Part shown: positions 33,501 to 44,637 of the stretch, piece after piece
Numbering within the stretch: the stretch's first letter is position 1
How the letters are laid out: every line of letters begins with the position of its first letter
DNA from: Ampelomyces quisqualis
Lineage: Eukaryota > Ascomycota > Dothideomycetes > Pleosporales > Phaeosphaeriaceae
Length of the DNA stretch: 64,000 nt
Assembly: GCA_018398575.1 (NCBI GenBank)
Contig: JAGTXZ010000021.1
Coordinates: 620,001-684,000 of the forward strand
Reading direction: 5' to 3'
Position numbers and translations under genes: made by a program
The notes under the pieces: generated by a model
What the model saw: the letters and a program-made list of their open reading frames with translations, nothing else
The model's database searches: none
Told to the model about the DNA's origin: nothing

Positions 33501-34794
33501 TCAAACATCCTCAGGCCCGGCAATACCCAGAGCTTGCCTCCGCGTGGGTGCGTCCGCCTTGAAAAATGGCTTCTCTGCCAGCGCCGTTACCCTCGTTCCA
33601 TGCCTAGGTTCGGTGCCTTCATAGTCCCAACTTGCGTTGTGGATTGTGATTCTGTTGTCCCATAGCGCAGATGTTCCTGGAGTCCATTTGAAGCGCACCT
33701 GAATATCGACGTTCTGTTCGTATACGTCGTACAGATAGTTGAGAATGACATCGCTCTCGGCTCTGTCAAGCCCAACGATCCGATCGGTCATCGCGCGGTT
33801 GACCCACAAGGCCTTCCATCCTGTCGTAGGATGCACTCGCACCAGAGGATGTGCGCGCTCGATATACTTAGGCCCAGCTGTTTGGTTCTCGCGGTCGAGA
33901 TACGGGTGCGCGCTGCGATATACAGCCTCTCTTCCATCTATAATTTTACGAAATTCCGGGGAGAGCTTCTCGTACGCCGCGTAACCTGAAGCCCACAATG
34001 TGTCACCGCCGGTTTTCGGAACTGTGTCGTTGTGCAGGTGTGTAACACTAGATTCATTAGCTCTCTTTCATGTTCCTCGACTGTTTGAAGCTTACCCCGC
34101 TGGCTGGCGTTCATGTACGAGATCAGTGTGCCAACGCGATGCTCCGCCGGTCTTTCTGAAGCTGGCAGGCATTTCAGTTGCCTGGAGCGCGGGCCATATC
34201 ACAGTCACGCCAGTCACGCCTGGTACAGATGGGACTTGTGGCTTTCTCGTATCAGTGTCTATACTTGGATGTGTTCGCAAGGACCATACATACATGAACT
34301 TCGATCTCACCATACCATTCACCAAGTTCTTTCTGTTCTTGGGGTGAAATTTCCTGGTCGCGGAAGAAGACAACACTCCTCTCAGCAATGAGAAGACCAA
34401 GTTCGTCTTTTTGCTGGGCAGTGAGGTCTTTGAGCTGCAGTCCAACGACTTCTGTTCCAATATGTGCCGTGAGGTTTATGATCTCCTTTGCTGCGCCGAA
34501 GAGAGCCCTCTTCTCTGGGTCTGCACGCGAGCCAGGATCTACATGTTCGCGATCATAGTCTCTTATTTTGTACACATCATCCAGGTACAGTGGCTTTGCT
34601 GGTCTGTATGGATAGCCGTTCGACAAATCGATTCCTGCCTTCTCCAATCTCTTCTTGGCTGGCTGTGGAAGGCCAAGGGTATCCTTTCTGGGCGCGACAG
34701 TGTCTCTCTCCTGAATGCTTTCGTGGATAGGAATTGCAATTGGTGCCATTGTGACTGACAGCGTCGTTGGTTTGGACGTCAATCTGCCGGCCAT
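33501..34794 (-). CDS. TauD/TfdA-family 2-oxoglutarate-dependent dioxygenase
   Basis: Non-heme iron enzyme of the taurine dioxygenase family. Such enzymes use 2-oxoglutarate and O2 to hydroxylate a substrate, for taurine releasing sulfite. Exons 34294-34794, 34096-34241 and 33501-34047 give 397 aa. Seen: ERSVVFFRDQEISPQEQKEL, the iron-binding HxD in WHTDLVHE, TGGDTLWASGYAAYEKLSP, RVHPTTGWKALWVN, and the distal region RITIHNASWDYEG with RHGTRVTAL supplying the second His and the 2-oxoglutarate Arg. The exon 2 acceptor AAAG is set by EVHPQVPSVPG. The gene is divergent from the monooxygenase across about 490 bp, suggesting shared control. The substrate is unproven; many fungal members do not act on taurine. 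Confidence 0.92.
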
Positions 34795-35288
34795 GGTAGT
34801 CTTATATCCGTACGCTACTAGCCAATCTAGTATTGCGTTGTTGCGTGGAGGTCACAACGTTGGTTTTGCGGGGTCAAATCACATCATCTGCACGAGATAT
34901 GACGAACATCCAGTGAACGACCTCGACGTTATCCTTTGGACTAGCGGCGCATCGCCTCCGATGCGCCTTAACATACCACTAACACCGACACACTCGGGCT
35001 GGAAACCGTATTAGGGAATGCCGAAAGGCTCACTATGTTCCACCACACTTCGGTTGTTCCTATGGTGCCATCACCATCCACAATGACGCTTCACCCGGGT
35101 TTGAGCTTACCAATCTCAAGTTATTGACTGCCGTCACGACGAGAGAAGCAGCCTCTGGCATTCAGTTGACCGAGAATACCGAAAATATTCGATTGAGATA
35201 TTTGGTGGCCACGCTAGAACCTTGATAGCTTCCCGCGCCGACTCCAGTAAGAAACGCTCGATACTACGATTTCGTCTTTTATAGCACT
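34795..35288. promoter_or_regulatory. Divergent promoter of the dioxygenase and monooxygenase genes
   Basis: About 490 bp between the two start codons. The arrangement permits co-regulation of the two oxygenases. No specific binding site is claimed. Confidence 0.5.
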
Positions 35289-36954
35289 ATGAGCAAATTC
35301 AAGCATGTTGCAGTGATCGGGGCGGGTATCAGTGGTGTTGCTGCCGCCGCGCATCTTAAGAAAGAAGGCATCGAGGTGACTGTCTTTGAGCGATCGAATG
35401 CTGCAGGGGGCGTCTGGTAAAACCTTTTCTTCGTGGTTGAATTAATAACTACTAATAACTTTAAGGCTATATGACAAGCGCACGCCATTAGAGCCTACAT
35501 ATTCCGCGGTCCCGGCCTCGCAGGCAGGCGAGGTGTACGCAGATGTTGAATCAAATGGACTGGAGGAGCTCATACATGCGCCTCCAGGGTATGTCTTCTT
35601 TGTCGATGAGATATGGTGCTGATAGAAGTTAGTAAAGCCCTTGCTATATTGGTTTGAAGAACAACGTGAGCACACGAATGCTTGAAACCACTCTGAGTCG
35701 CTTTCCCACTGGTACTGAGGATTATGTTTCGCACGCTGTGTTGAAGGATTACATCCAAAATACTGCTATTAAAACTGGTGTGCACGAGGCGACGCATTAC
35801 AATACGGTCGTCAAGAAAGCGACCAAAATCGGCACATCTTGGAACGTCAACACCATTACTATCCATGCAGAGGAAAACGGAACATGTACCCTTCAGCAGG
35901 CGTCGGCTGTAAGCACTGCGTCATCTAAAATTCTCCTGAGATGATAAGACTTACAATTGCGTAGACTTTCGACGCTGTCATAGTCGCATCAGGTCACTAC
36001 CATGCCGCCAAAGTTCCAACAACCCCCGGCTTGGCTGATTGGAAAAGGCGTTGGCCGGAAAGGGTTCAGCATTCGAAGGGCTATCGAACTCCCGAGAACG
36101 CTAGTGGCAAGGTAAAGCTTCAATTCTAGATCTGCATACACCTGAGGCTAATAAAAGGACAGAATTTCCTACTGGTCGGTGGAAGTGTTTCGTCCACTGA
36201 CATTGCTCGTGAGCTTGGCCCACTTGCAAACAGAATCTACCAGAGTCAGCGCAACGGGGCTTTCGATCTATCTGCAACCATGCTCCCAGAGAAGGGTTAC
36301 CGGATAGATGAGGTCGTGTCCTATAATGCGCCCGATGAGGGCGCAATTGGCACATCGAACCCTTCCGATCCTATCCCAGCAACAGTAACACTCAAGTCGG
36401 GCCGAAAGCTGTGTGATATTCACCACGTAATTCTTTGCACGGGATATCATCTTACAGTACCATTCTTGCCACACCTTCATCACGACGACGTGTCGGTTGA
36501 GCAGGCAGATGAGACTGTGCTCGTGACTGATGGCACTCAGTTTCACAATCTTCACAAGGACATCTTCTATATTGAAGACCCGTCACTTGTCTTCGTTGGC
36601 GTCCCGTTTTTCACGGCTACATTTACTTTGTTCGAGTTCCAAGCCATGGTTGTGGCAAAGGTCTTCTCTGGGCAAGCAAAATTACCAAGCAAAGAAGCTA
36701 TGCGGTCGGAGTACAACAAAAGATTGACGACCAAAGGTCACGGCAAAGCGTTCCATAGCTTAAGAGATCAAGAGGCCGAGTATGTGAAAGAGCTTCTCTC
36801 TTGGGTCAATCCGGATCTTAAGGTAGCTGGTCAGCACGAAATCCTAGGGCACACTGAGCAATGGCATCAAGCGAGGCGTGATGCTTTGGAGAGGATCAGG
36901 GCTCTATTCGCGATTCCCAGCCAAGATAAAACTCTCGCGATAACTTGCCGATAG
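35289..36954 (+). CDS. FAD-dependent monooxygenase, flavin-containing monooxygenase (FMO) type
   Basis: Predicted to use FAD and NADPH to add oxygen to a sulfur, nitrogen or carbonyl group. The FAD site VIGAGISGVAAAAHL lies at about residues 9-23. NGLEELIHAPPG, then GRKLCDIHHVILCTGYHLTV follow, plus a second dinucleotide motif NFLLVGGSVSSTDIA for NADPH. Five exons fit: 35289-35416, 35466-35588, 35638-35908, 35965-36111 and 36163-36954, about 486 aa, with the usual FMO layout. The exon 3 acceptor (AAAG) is the only one that avoids stops. The gene lies between the divergent TauD-family gene and a same-strand MFS transporter. It could act on the same substrate chain. Confidence 0.9.
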
Positions 36955-37494
36955 TAGTGAACACAAATGCAACTCGAAACACACCCAAATTTCTACCTCT
37001 GTACAATTTTCCGTCACGCTTACACATGAATTATCTAGTATATCCTCGGTTACGTCTAATAATAATTTTGGAGCAGTAGTGTCGCCTTATCTCCATGTGT
37101 ACGCACGCAATCTACACTATTGATCACGACAACGGCACCCATGCCATCGCCATGCGTCACTTCGACCCCGCACCCCACGACCTCTACTTCAACCGAATGA
37201 CTCCTGCCACTATAGTGAACGTTTTCCCTGACAAATTAGGAATCCTGCGCCGAACTGTAATGGTGCCATACCCGCCCCGGTATTGCTAATCGTGTCAGAC
37301 CAGTTGCGAGGCAAGCGGACAGCATGTGGCGTTGCACCGCAGGGACGTTCAAAGCTGTTGACCTCGAGTCGAGCACTCGGGTAACAGACGAATCTGGGCA
37401 TTCAGTGCTTGTCCTTAAAGTCTCAGTTCGAGCCCGCTCTAAAATCGGTGCATACCTAAGGCTCACATCAAATCGACTCATTTGACTCGTCACT
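36955..37494. other. Intergenic region upstream of the MFS gene
   Basis: About 540 bp. It should hold the 3' UTR of the monooxygenase gene and the transporter promoter. No gene is supported; short frames here lack motifs. Confidence 0.4.
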
Positions 37495-39249
37495 ATGGGC
37501 CTGCTCCAAGATGTATCAACCAATATTGACAATAGGACGGCAATCATCCAGAGTGATACAGAGCTGAAACAAAGGCATAGGAAATGGTACTACTATCTGT
37601 GGGACACTTTGGACAAGCCCAAGGAAGAACGATGGTTCATGTTTAAGCTTGACGCCGCATTGCTTACTTTTGCTTCGCTTGGTAAGACAGCATGCTTGTA
37701 TCCCAGCGATTTCTGACAAAAATTAGGCTATTTCATCAAATATCTAGATCAGACGAATATAAATAGCGCATTTGTCTCGGGAATGTAGGTATTTATTGCA
37801 CAGATTACGCTCAGCCGCTGATTGTGAGCCAGGAAAGAGGATCTTGGACTGTACGGAAACGAACTGAACTATATGCAAACGTGTTGGACTGTTGGTTATG
37901 TCATTGGAGAAATCCCCAGTAACATCCTTTTGACTCGCATCCGCCCTTCGATATGGATCCCAGCCATGGAAGTAAGCGTCTCAAAACTTCCCGTGAAGAC
38001 ATATGCTGACAGAGGTAGTTGACTTGGGGCATTCTTACGTTCATTCTCGCCAGATCTAAAAATGTGGAAACCATCTATGCACTTCGCTTTCTCATTGGTA
38101 TCTCTAGGTCTACTATTCACCTCTTCATTGCGCTAATGCAAGCAGGTCTCGCGGAAAGCACATTCTACCCGGGCATGCAATACATCATTGGCTCTTGGTA
38201 TCGAAGGGAAGAACTTGCTAAGCGCTCTTGTATCTTCCACACTAGCGGGGCGATTGCAACGATGTTTTCTGGCTACCTGATGGCTGGCGTGTATAAGCTG
38301 AATGGCAGAGGCGGCCTCAGAGCATGGCAGTGGCTCTTCATCGTGGATGGGATAATATCCGTGCCTATTGCGCTGCTTGGTTTCTTTGCCCTGCCGGATC
38401 TCCCTGAAATATCCAAACCTTTCTACTTGACCCCAGAGGAGGTAGCATTCGCGCAAAAACGGATGGAGCTGGAAGGCCGACAAAAGCGACAGCCTTACAC
38501 CCGAGCAAAAGTCTTGAAGATATTCACCAGCTGGCATATCTATGCTCTTACCGCGCTCTATGTTTTCTTCAACAATGGCGGATCAGGAGGTCAACCAGTG
38601 TTCCAGCAATTCCTTAAGGCGAGCAAGAGCCCGAAATACTCGGTCAGCGAGATCAACACCTACCCCACCATTACGAACGCAGTGCAAGTGGTTACAACTC
38701 TAATGTACGCCTGGACAAGCGACAGCATCTTGAAAGGTTCCAGATGGCCTCCGATCGTGTTCGGGGGGTGTATGAACATAATTTGCTCTGCAAGTCTAGC
38801 GGTTTGGGACATTCCCATCAAATGGAAGTGGGCGTGCTACATTCTCTCTGGTTTCGGAGGAGGTCTATCTGGTATATGCTTTGCGTAAGTATCTTTCCGC
38901 GTTTCTACCTTTGCAGAAGCTAATACTTCTCAGTTGGGCACACGAGATATGTACCCACGACAATGAGGAACGTGCCATCGTCGTTGGATCGATGAACGAA
39001 ATGGCATACGTTCTCCAAGCGTGGTTGCCGCTTCTTGTGTGGCAGCAGGTGGAGGCGCCTAATTACCGGAAGGGCTTCATCACTATCACTTTCATTAGTC
39101 TTGCAATGATCGTCACAGCGATCACGATACGTATATTGCATGCGAGAGAGCTTTCGAAACTCCGACAGGAAGAGATGAGCGAACTCAGCTCTGGAGAGGA
39201 AGAAGCTACAAGCGACACTGGTCCAGCTGTCAAGCAAATGGCTATCTAG
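37495..39249 (+). CDS. MFS transporter, Dal5/Liz1 (allantoate/pantothenate) anion:cation symporter type
   Basis: Twelve-helix plasma-membrane importer of the fungal family that carries small organic anions such as allantoate, nicotinate or pantothenate. Six exons fit: 37495-37681, 37727-37784, 37833-37971, 38019-38097, 38146-38884 and 38934-39249, about 505 aa. Family marks are YLDQTNINSAFVSGM, LGLYGNELNYMQTCWTVGY, EIPSNILLTRIRPSIWIP, LAESTFYPGMQYIIGSWY, RAWQWLFIVDG and the loop RRQPY-type segment before the second half. Exon junctions rebuild these blocks without gaps. The tail is acidic and Ser-rich (MSELSSGEEEATSD). Its place beside two oxygenases suggests it brings in their substrate. Confidence 0.92.
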
Positions 39250-39722
39250 TCGCAGCAATGGTGGTCTTTGTACATTCAAAGGACAGTAGAGTAGTTTTAA
39301 AAACGAGGTGTAAATGTATAAAGGCGTTGATAAGTTGAGGGAGGCAGCGTCAGGCTGCACTTTCCACTAATCATATGCGTTCTTTTCGAACCAAGTCTCA
39401 AAGTGAGAAGGCGTGTTCCTTGATTAATGACAAGTGCATCCACACACCAACTATTTTCGGATTCATCATCTTTTCCTACTTATATCTTCCGCCGGAGTTC
39501 GTTGCGTATATGCAAAAACTGATGGTGAGAGGTGAGATGTGTCAGTGGCTTGGAGAGAATGGGGGCCAAATGGAACCCCCGCATCTGTTCAAGCGAGCGA
39601 CGACATTTCGCGCGCCCGATTTCGTTCAGCCTCGCTACAATGCTTAGAAATTACGGAACAAGTTACAATTCAGCTCGAAATGTAGTACTTGCGTCTACTT
39701 CAACGCTAGCCACCGATCTACC
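39250..39722. other. Intergenic region between the MFS gene and the HET locus
   Basis: About 470 bp with no supported gene. Contains the presumed 3' UTR of the transporter and the upstream region of the HET pseudogene. Confidence 0.4.
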
Positions 39723-42151
39723 ATGATACGATGCACGTTATGTCACGACCAGGTCAAAAGAGATGAGGCCGACGTTCGACTAGCCTTTGAGTTCACACCT
39801 GAACAGCTACAGCGATCGGCTTTTGACCGAGGCTGCAAATCCTGCCTTGTGATCCTGGAAGGCCTTCGGCAATCAGAAGGCAGCGACTGGAGATGGCGAC
39901 GCGATATCCGCATAGTCTACGCGCTTTGTCATAGCAAGCGCGGTGCTTTCCAGGATACGCCTCAACTGCAGATTTACTTCCTGGACGATCGACCGAAATT
40001 GGAGCTCGAATACTACAGCCTTCAGCCTCATGGTAAGCAGACAGTTGAACTACATTAAAGCATGAGCTAATGTCCGGTGAGCTTGGAGAAGTGTCTTGCC
40101 AAGGACCTCTATCAGCGGAAATCCTCTATCATCACAAGCTCTGTCCTGGACTGAGTCCTTACTAGATGAGTGTGAGTTAAAGCATGTCTCCTGCCGTAGA
40201 GTTGTGCGACCGTTGCTTCCTAAAAGAGTTATGTTGCTGAACAGTGGAGAGTCGGGCAAAATCACAGCTCGTCTGTTCGAGCCGATCAACCAAAGAAGTC
40301 CGTACATAGCACTTTCACACTGCTGGGGTAATCACCAAAACTGCATCACTACCAAGGAATCCATCTCTACTCGCAAGGCCGGCATCCCTTGGAAGACTAT
40401 ACCTCAGACTTTCCGAGATGTCATGCAGCTCACACTAAAACTTGGGTTCCGCTTCATCTGGATCGACTCATTATGCATAATGCAAGACGATTCGGATGAC
40501 TGGTAAGTGCAGTCAGCACTCATGTCTGAGATCTACCAGAACGCGGTACTTACGCTGGCGGCCACATCGTCGAACGGAGACAACGAAGGGTGCTGCAAAC
40601 CAAACGCAAATCGCGTTCGAGCTCTCGAGATAACATTACCGGATGATATTGGGTGTCGAATAGCTGTTCCAAGGCCTCTCAACCATTTCGACGCCCAAAT
40701 TGGAAATGGCCTTCTTGACCACTTTCCTCTACTAACTAGAGGATGGGCTTTCCAGGAGCGACTTTTGTCGCCACGTGTGCTACACATATGCGAGTCTGAA
40801 CTGGCCTGGGAGTGTAGGGAGGCAAGTGTCTGCGAGTGCGGGGGCCTTGCACAGGAGAGAAGCGCAGGAGGAGCATATCATCATGCGGTAGAGGACACTC
40901 AAGAAGAGAAGGAACAGCATGAGCTCACGCACCAAGATCAAGATGCACGATTAGAGGCAATACGATTGGAAAGAGCAGAAAACACCTGCTTGGTCGCAGA
41001 GTTCGCGCCACGCAACGACGATGCTCCTGGATATGACGATGACCTACCCCCTGCCTACGCAGATGTCGTCTCACCAGCCGAAACAGAGGTCTCCACCTCC
41101 TCTAATACCATGTTTGGGCCGAGAAGTTCAGACGAAGACATTTTTGCCTTTGCAGCACTGAACAACGTTCCAGTGTATGAGGACAGAACGCACATCGAAC
41201 CTATCAGTGAAATCGACGTGAAGGACTGTCCCAACTTGGTCTTTCACTTCCACCGCATCGTCGAGCAATACTCTGCCCTTAAATTGACAAGACCCTCAGA
41301 TCGTCTAGTAGCTCTATCCGGACTCTGCAAACGAGTCCAACATCTGCGCAACAACTACTTAGCAGGACTTTGGTCTGACTCGATAGGCTATGACCTACTC
41401 TGGCGCGTGAACACCATCAACCTCAACACCCAAGGCAATGGCGCCAGATCGCTCGACTACCGCGGCCCTAGCTGGTCCTGGATCTCCGTCGACAGCCCAG
41501 TGCACTAATGGCCCGACATCATCAACTTCCACGAAACCCCCCAAAGTCTTCGCACACACCCCGCCGAAAGAGCAACTTTATTCCGTAGCTCATCCGGCCT
41601 GGGCTCGAAAAATGTAAGATCCCCCTCCCCCCCAGCAGCAGCAGAAGAAACCCTCGCTAACTACCTCTCCTCAGTACACGCCCGCAGGCCGCCACGCCAA
41701 CAAAATCGAAATGGCCGTCACCGTCCCCGGCCACAACCCCTTTGGAACACCAACGTCCGCCATCCTCACCGTCAAAGCATCTTGCACCACGGCAGTCGTA
41801 CACTACACCCACGCCCATCCCGTGCGCTATACACTCCGTCTCGACATCCAGTCGCCCCACTCCGACTCCCACTCCGTCTTTCCCGTACAAGTGCCCCTCG
41901 ACGCAGACTACGCGCTCGCTGCGCCGGGGCAGTCACATGTACCCCCGGAGTCAGAGGTGGTGCTGTTGCTGATTCATCCGGAGGTGTGTATTGTGTTGCG
42001 GGGGGCGCAGCGGAGTGTTGCGGCGAGGGTGGTGAACGGGGTCCAGGCGTGGGAGAGGGTGGGGCATGCGAGGATTCCGGGGGTGTTTTTGAATTTGTAT
42101 GGGATTGATTGGATGGGAGGAAGTGAGGTGAGGAAATTTCATATTGTGTGA
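39723..42151 (+). pseudogene. HET-domain (heterokaryon incompatibility) gene with two in-frame TAA codons
   Basis: HET proteins trigger cell death after fusion of unlike fungal strains. This locus has a Cys-rich start (CTLCHDQVKRDEAD), SPYIALSHCWG, PQTFRDVMQLT, FIWIDSLCIMQDDSDDW, YQNAVLTLAATSSN, LLTRGWAFQERLLSPRVLH and a C-terminal part ending FLNLYGIDWMGG. One intron at 40033-40081 and one at about 41612-41674 keep frame. At 40504-40506 a TAA directly follows SDDW, where homologues carry a normal residue. At 41506-41508 another TAA follows SWISVDSPVH, with good coding beyond it (WPDIINFHETP). Both could come from CAA by C-to-T. No splice site explains either stop. A functional N-terminal fragment of about 240 aa cannot be excluded. 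Confidence 0.85.
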
Positions 42152-42289
42152 CGCGGGTTAGCGGAACGAGTGAGTGGGGAGAGGGTAGGGATAGATGGTT
42201 GGGATTGGGCTTGATGTTGGTTGTACGACGGGTTGGGGGTATTGTACAGCCTTTGGCAAGTAAATGCACTACTACTTACTGTACGTACG

Positions 42290-44236
42290 TTATACATCCT
42301 TCTTCTGGTCCATTTTCTCCAAGGCTTCCCTGACTTTGCCCACAGCCTCTCTAATCCTTCTCCTCTCCACCACGCCTTCATCCTCCCCAACCACCAAACC
42401 CGCATCCACCCTCTCTTTGTTCCTGATGACCATCCTCACAGCTTCTTCCGTGCCTTTCAACGTCCGTCTCCCTTCCTCCCTGACGGTCCCTTCCCAACTC
42501 TCTCTCGCGCCTTCCCACAGCTTCTGCATGCGGCGCAGCGAAATGGTTAGGCCGAGTACGCCTACGGCGGAAGCTTCGAAGACAGAAACATTGGACATGA
42601 TGAGGTAGAGGAGGGCACTTGCGGCGGAGGAAAGCGATGTGGTGCTGAATGTTTGCAGGATGAGGCGTTGCGCGAGAGCTTGGAGCGGTGGGACGATGTC
42701 GTTGATGAGGTCTGTTCGTGCGGCGGCAATGTGTTCGGGCCAGGGGATAGATTTGCGGACGATGGTTGACATGTCCATGCTTGGCTTTCCTGCGGTTGGG
42801 ACTGTTTCGACGGTGGTGGCTGGTGTGTCAACGGGAGGGACAGGCTGGATCTCGTCTGGGAAGCCGGCTTGGTTCATACGGCCGGCGAGGTAGATGCTGC
42901 TTTTCTCGGCGCTGGTGAGCCATTTTCGTTCGAGGATTTCGGTGGAAATCATGGTTACATCGTCGACACGCCAGAAAAGTTTCCACCAGGCTAGCTTGTG
43001 CCAGTTGGGTGTGGTGAAGGCGGTGTCGAGTTGATCGCGTAGCTCGGTGTGCGATTTCTCTGCCCATGTTTCGAGATGATGGACGATGGATGCGGAGGCC
43101 TCTTGGGTGGTTGGAAGCGCAGCGAGCTTTTGTGATTGTTCCGTGTCCTCCCTGGTGATGGCTGCCTCGATCTCGTCGACGACAGAGGACACGAGTGTTT
43201 TGAGGACGGGCTGGATGGGGGTCGCGGGTCCGAGGCCCTGCAGGAGCCACTCGGAAAGCGCGGGCAGGCCACTCCGAAACCAGCCTCTCTCGTAGGCCAT
43301 GGAATTCTGTATCGACTCGCGGAAGGTGGCCAGTGCCTGCGCAGCTACTTCGGTATTGACAGCCGCGGTCCCGTCCTGTGGGCCCAGCTCTTTCTCGCTC
43401 GCGGGCGGCGGCAAGTCAATGGCGAGCTTGGCGACATGGCGCAAGTCTGCAGCGCCGTCTGGCGTGAAGCGTGCAAAAGCAATGGCGCTGTCCAGCCCCT
43501 CTCCAAACACCAATGTCTTGTGGACCGGGAACGGCACGGGCGATGCGCTCGCAGACGCAGTGAGCAGCTGGGGGACTTGCACTGCCTCTTTCGGGCTCTC
43601 TGTCGCGGCGGCCGTGACGTTGAGGGTCGAGACCAGAATCTCGAGGTTGTGCGAGCGCAGAACGCGAGAGGGGACGGAGAGCACCCTGTACGGTGGCGAG
43701 GCGGCGTGGGGGTGGGGGTGGGGGTGGGGGTGGGGGTGGTCCGCGTCTTCACCATAGCTACCGCAGTCAGTCGCATGCCCAAAGAAGTCGGCCATGGGGC
43801 CTGCTCACGCCAACAGCACCGCTCTCTCGCTGCCCTGGCCGGCGTCCACCAGCTCCTGCTCCCACCGCTGCTCGGCACCGAGGGCATCCGCCAGCAGCAG
43901 CCGCGTCAGTCGCTGCGCGCTGGTCTGGCTGTTCAGGCCGAGCACAGCAACCCTCGTGACAGCATCACGTGCCGCCACGCCCTCGAGCGCCAGGTGCAGC
44001 CGGCTGGGGTTGGCGTAGTGTTGCGCGGCGCCGCTCAGTGCCGACAGGGCGTCGTGGAGCTCCTTTTTGTGCGATGCGATCTCCGGACGCAGATGGACGG
44101 CCGTCGGCGCAACCTGTGTTGATGCGGAGCGCCTTTTCGATGCGCGGCCGCAGCGCAAGGCGGCAGGGAATCCTTCACTCGCGCGGCCAGTGGCCCGGCT
44201 CGACAGTCGCGGCACAGCGGCCCCCCATCGAGGCAT
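42290..44236 (-). CDS. Mitochondrial Mmc1-like protein
   Basis: The start MPRWGAAVPRLSSRATGR, rich in Arg and Ser with no acid, is a typical mitochondrial targeting sequence. Exon 1 (43809-44236) carries HLALEGVAARDAVTRVAVLG and QRLTRLLLADALGAEQRWEQ. Exon 2 (42290-43757) carries a His-Pro repeat (HPHPHPHPHPH), WFRSGLPALSEWLLQGLG, NWHKLAWWKLFWRVDDV, and a hydrophobic stretch near SAASALLYLIMSNVSVFEAS. The Arg/Glu-rich end is coiled-coil-like. The length is about 631 aa. The pattern fits the fungal Mmc1 family, thought to be a mitochondrial inner-membrane protein; I recall this family imperfectly. The HP repeat is encoded by a GGGTGG-type microsatellite and probably varies between strains. Confidence 0.65.
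43708..43740. repeat. GGGGGT-type microsatellite inside the Mmc1-like gene
   Basis: Five copies of a 6-bp unit (GTGGGG on the + strand) in tandem. On the coding (minus) strand it gives alternating His-Pro codons. Because the unit is six bases, copy-number changes alter the protein by whole His-Pro pairs without breaking frame. Confidence 0.8.
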
Positions 44237-44637
44237 CGGGCTGGAGGTTGTGCATTGCTGCGGCGCTCGCCATGCGCAAATTGCCGTCCCGTCTGGCGGA
44301 GCTATCCTCGGGCCGCCTTGGCTCGTGCACAGACGTCAAGCTGCGGACAACGACAATCTCATTCAACTTCGGCCGGCAAAATTACTACCCTTCACTACCC
44401 TTCGTCGTCGTGAGGTCATGTCCTCCATGTCCCTTGATTGGCCTGCCACACGCCTGCGTCGCCAATCCTCACACCTCGTGCACCCTCCGGGACTGCTTCA
44501 GAGACCGAATGCTAGTCCCGGCACCGCTATCTGACCTCGAGCGTCTCAATGGCACCTAGCCACGCTTGTTGCGCGAAGACCCAGATGACCTGTTCGTCTT
44601 AGCACAAGAACAATCAATACCTTGGTGCGCTTGCTAC
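44237..44637. other. Intergenic region, Mmc1-like promoter and calcineurin 3' side
   Basis: About 400 bp between two minus-strand genes. It should hold the Mmc1-like promoter and the calcineurin 3' UTR. No gene is supported. Confidence 0.4.

Noticed and set aside
33501..39249. Calling the oxygenase cluster a secondary-metabolite biosynthesis cluster
   Set aside because: No polyketide, peptide or terpene synthase or pathway regulator is present, so a catabolic role is the simpler reading.
40507..40516. Ten-base intron to remove the first HET stop (GTAAGTGCAG)
   Set aside because: Far below the minimum intron size, and it would not remove the TAA together with keeping frame in a sensible way.
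43296..44122. Long open frames on the + strand opposite the Mmc1-like gene
   Set aside because: They mirror GC-rich coding on the minus strand, lack motifs and are interrupted by no sensible splice sites. They are shadow frames.
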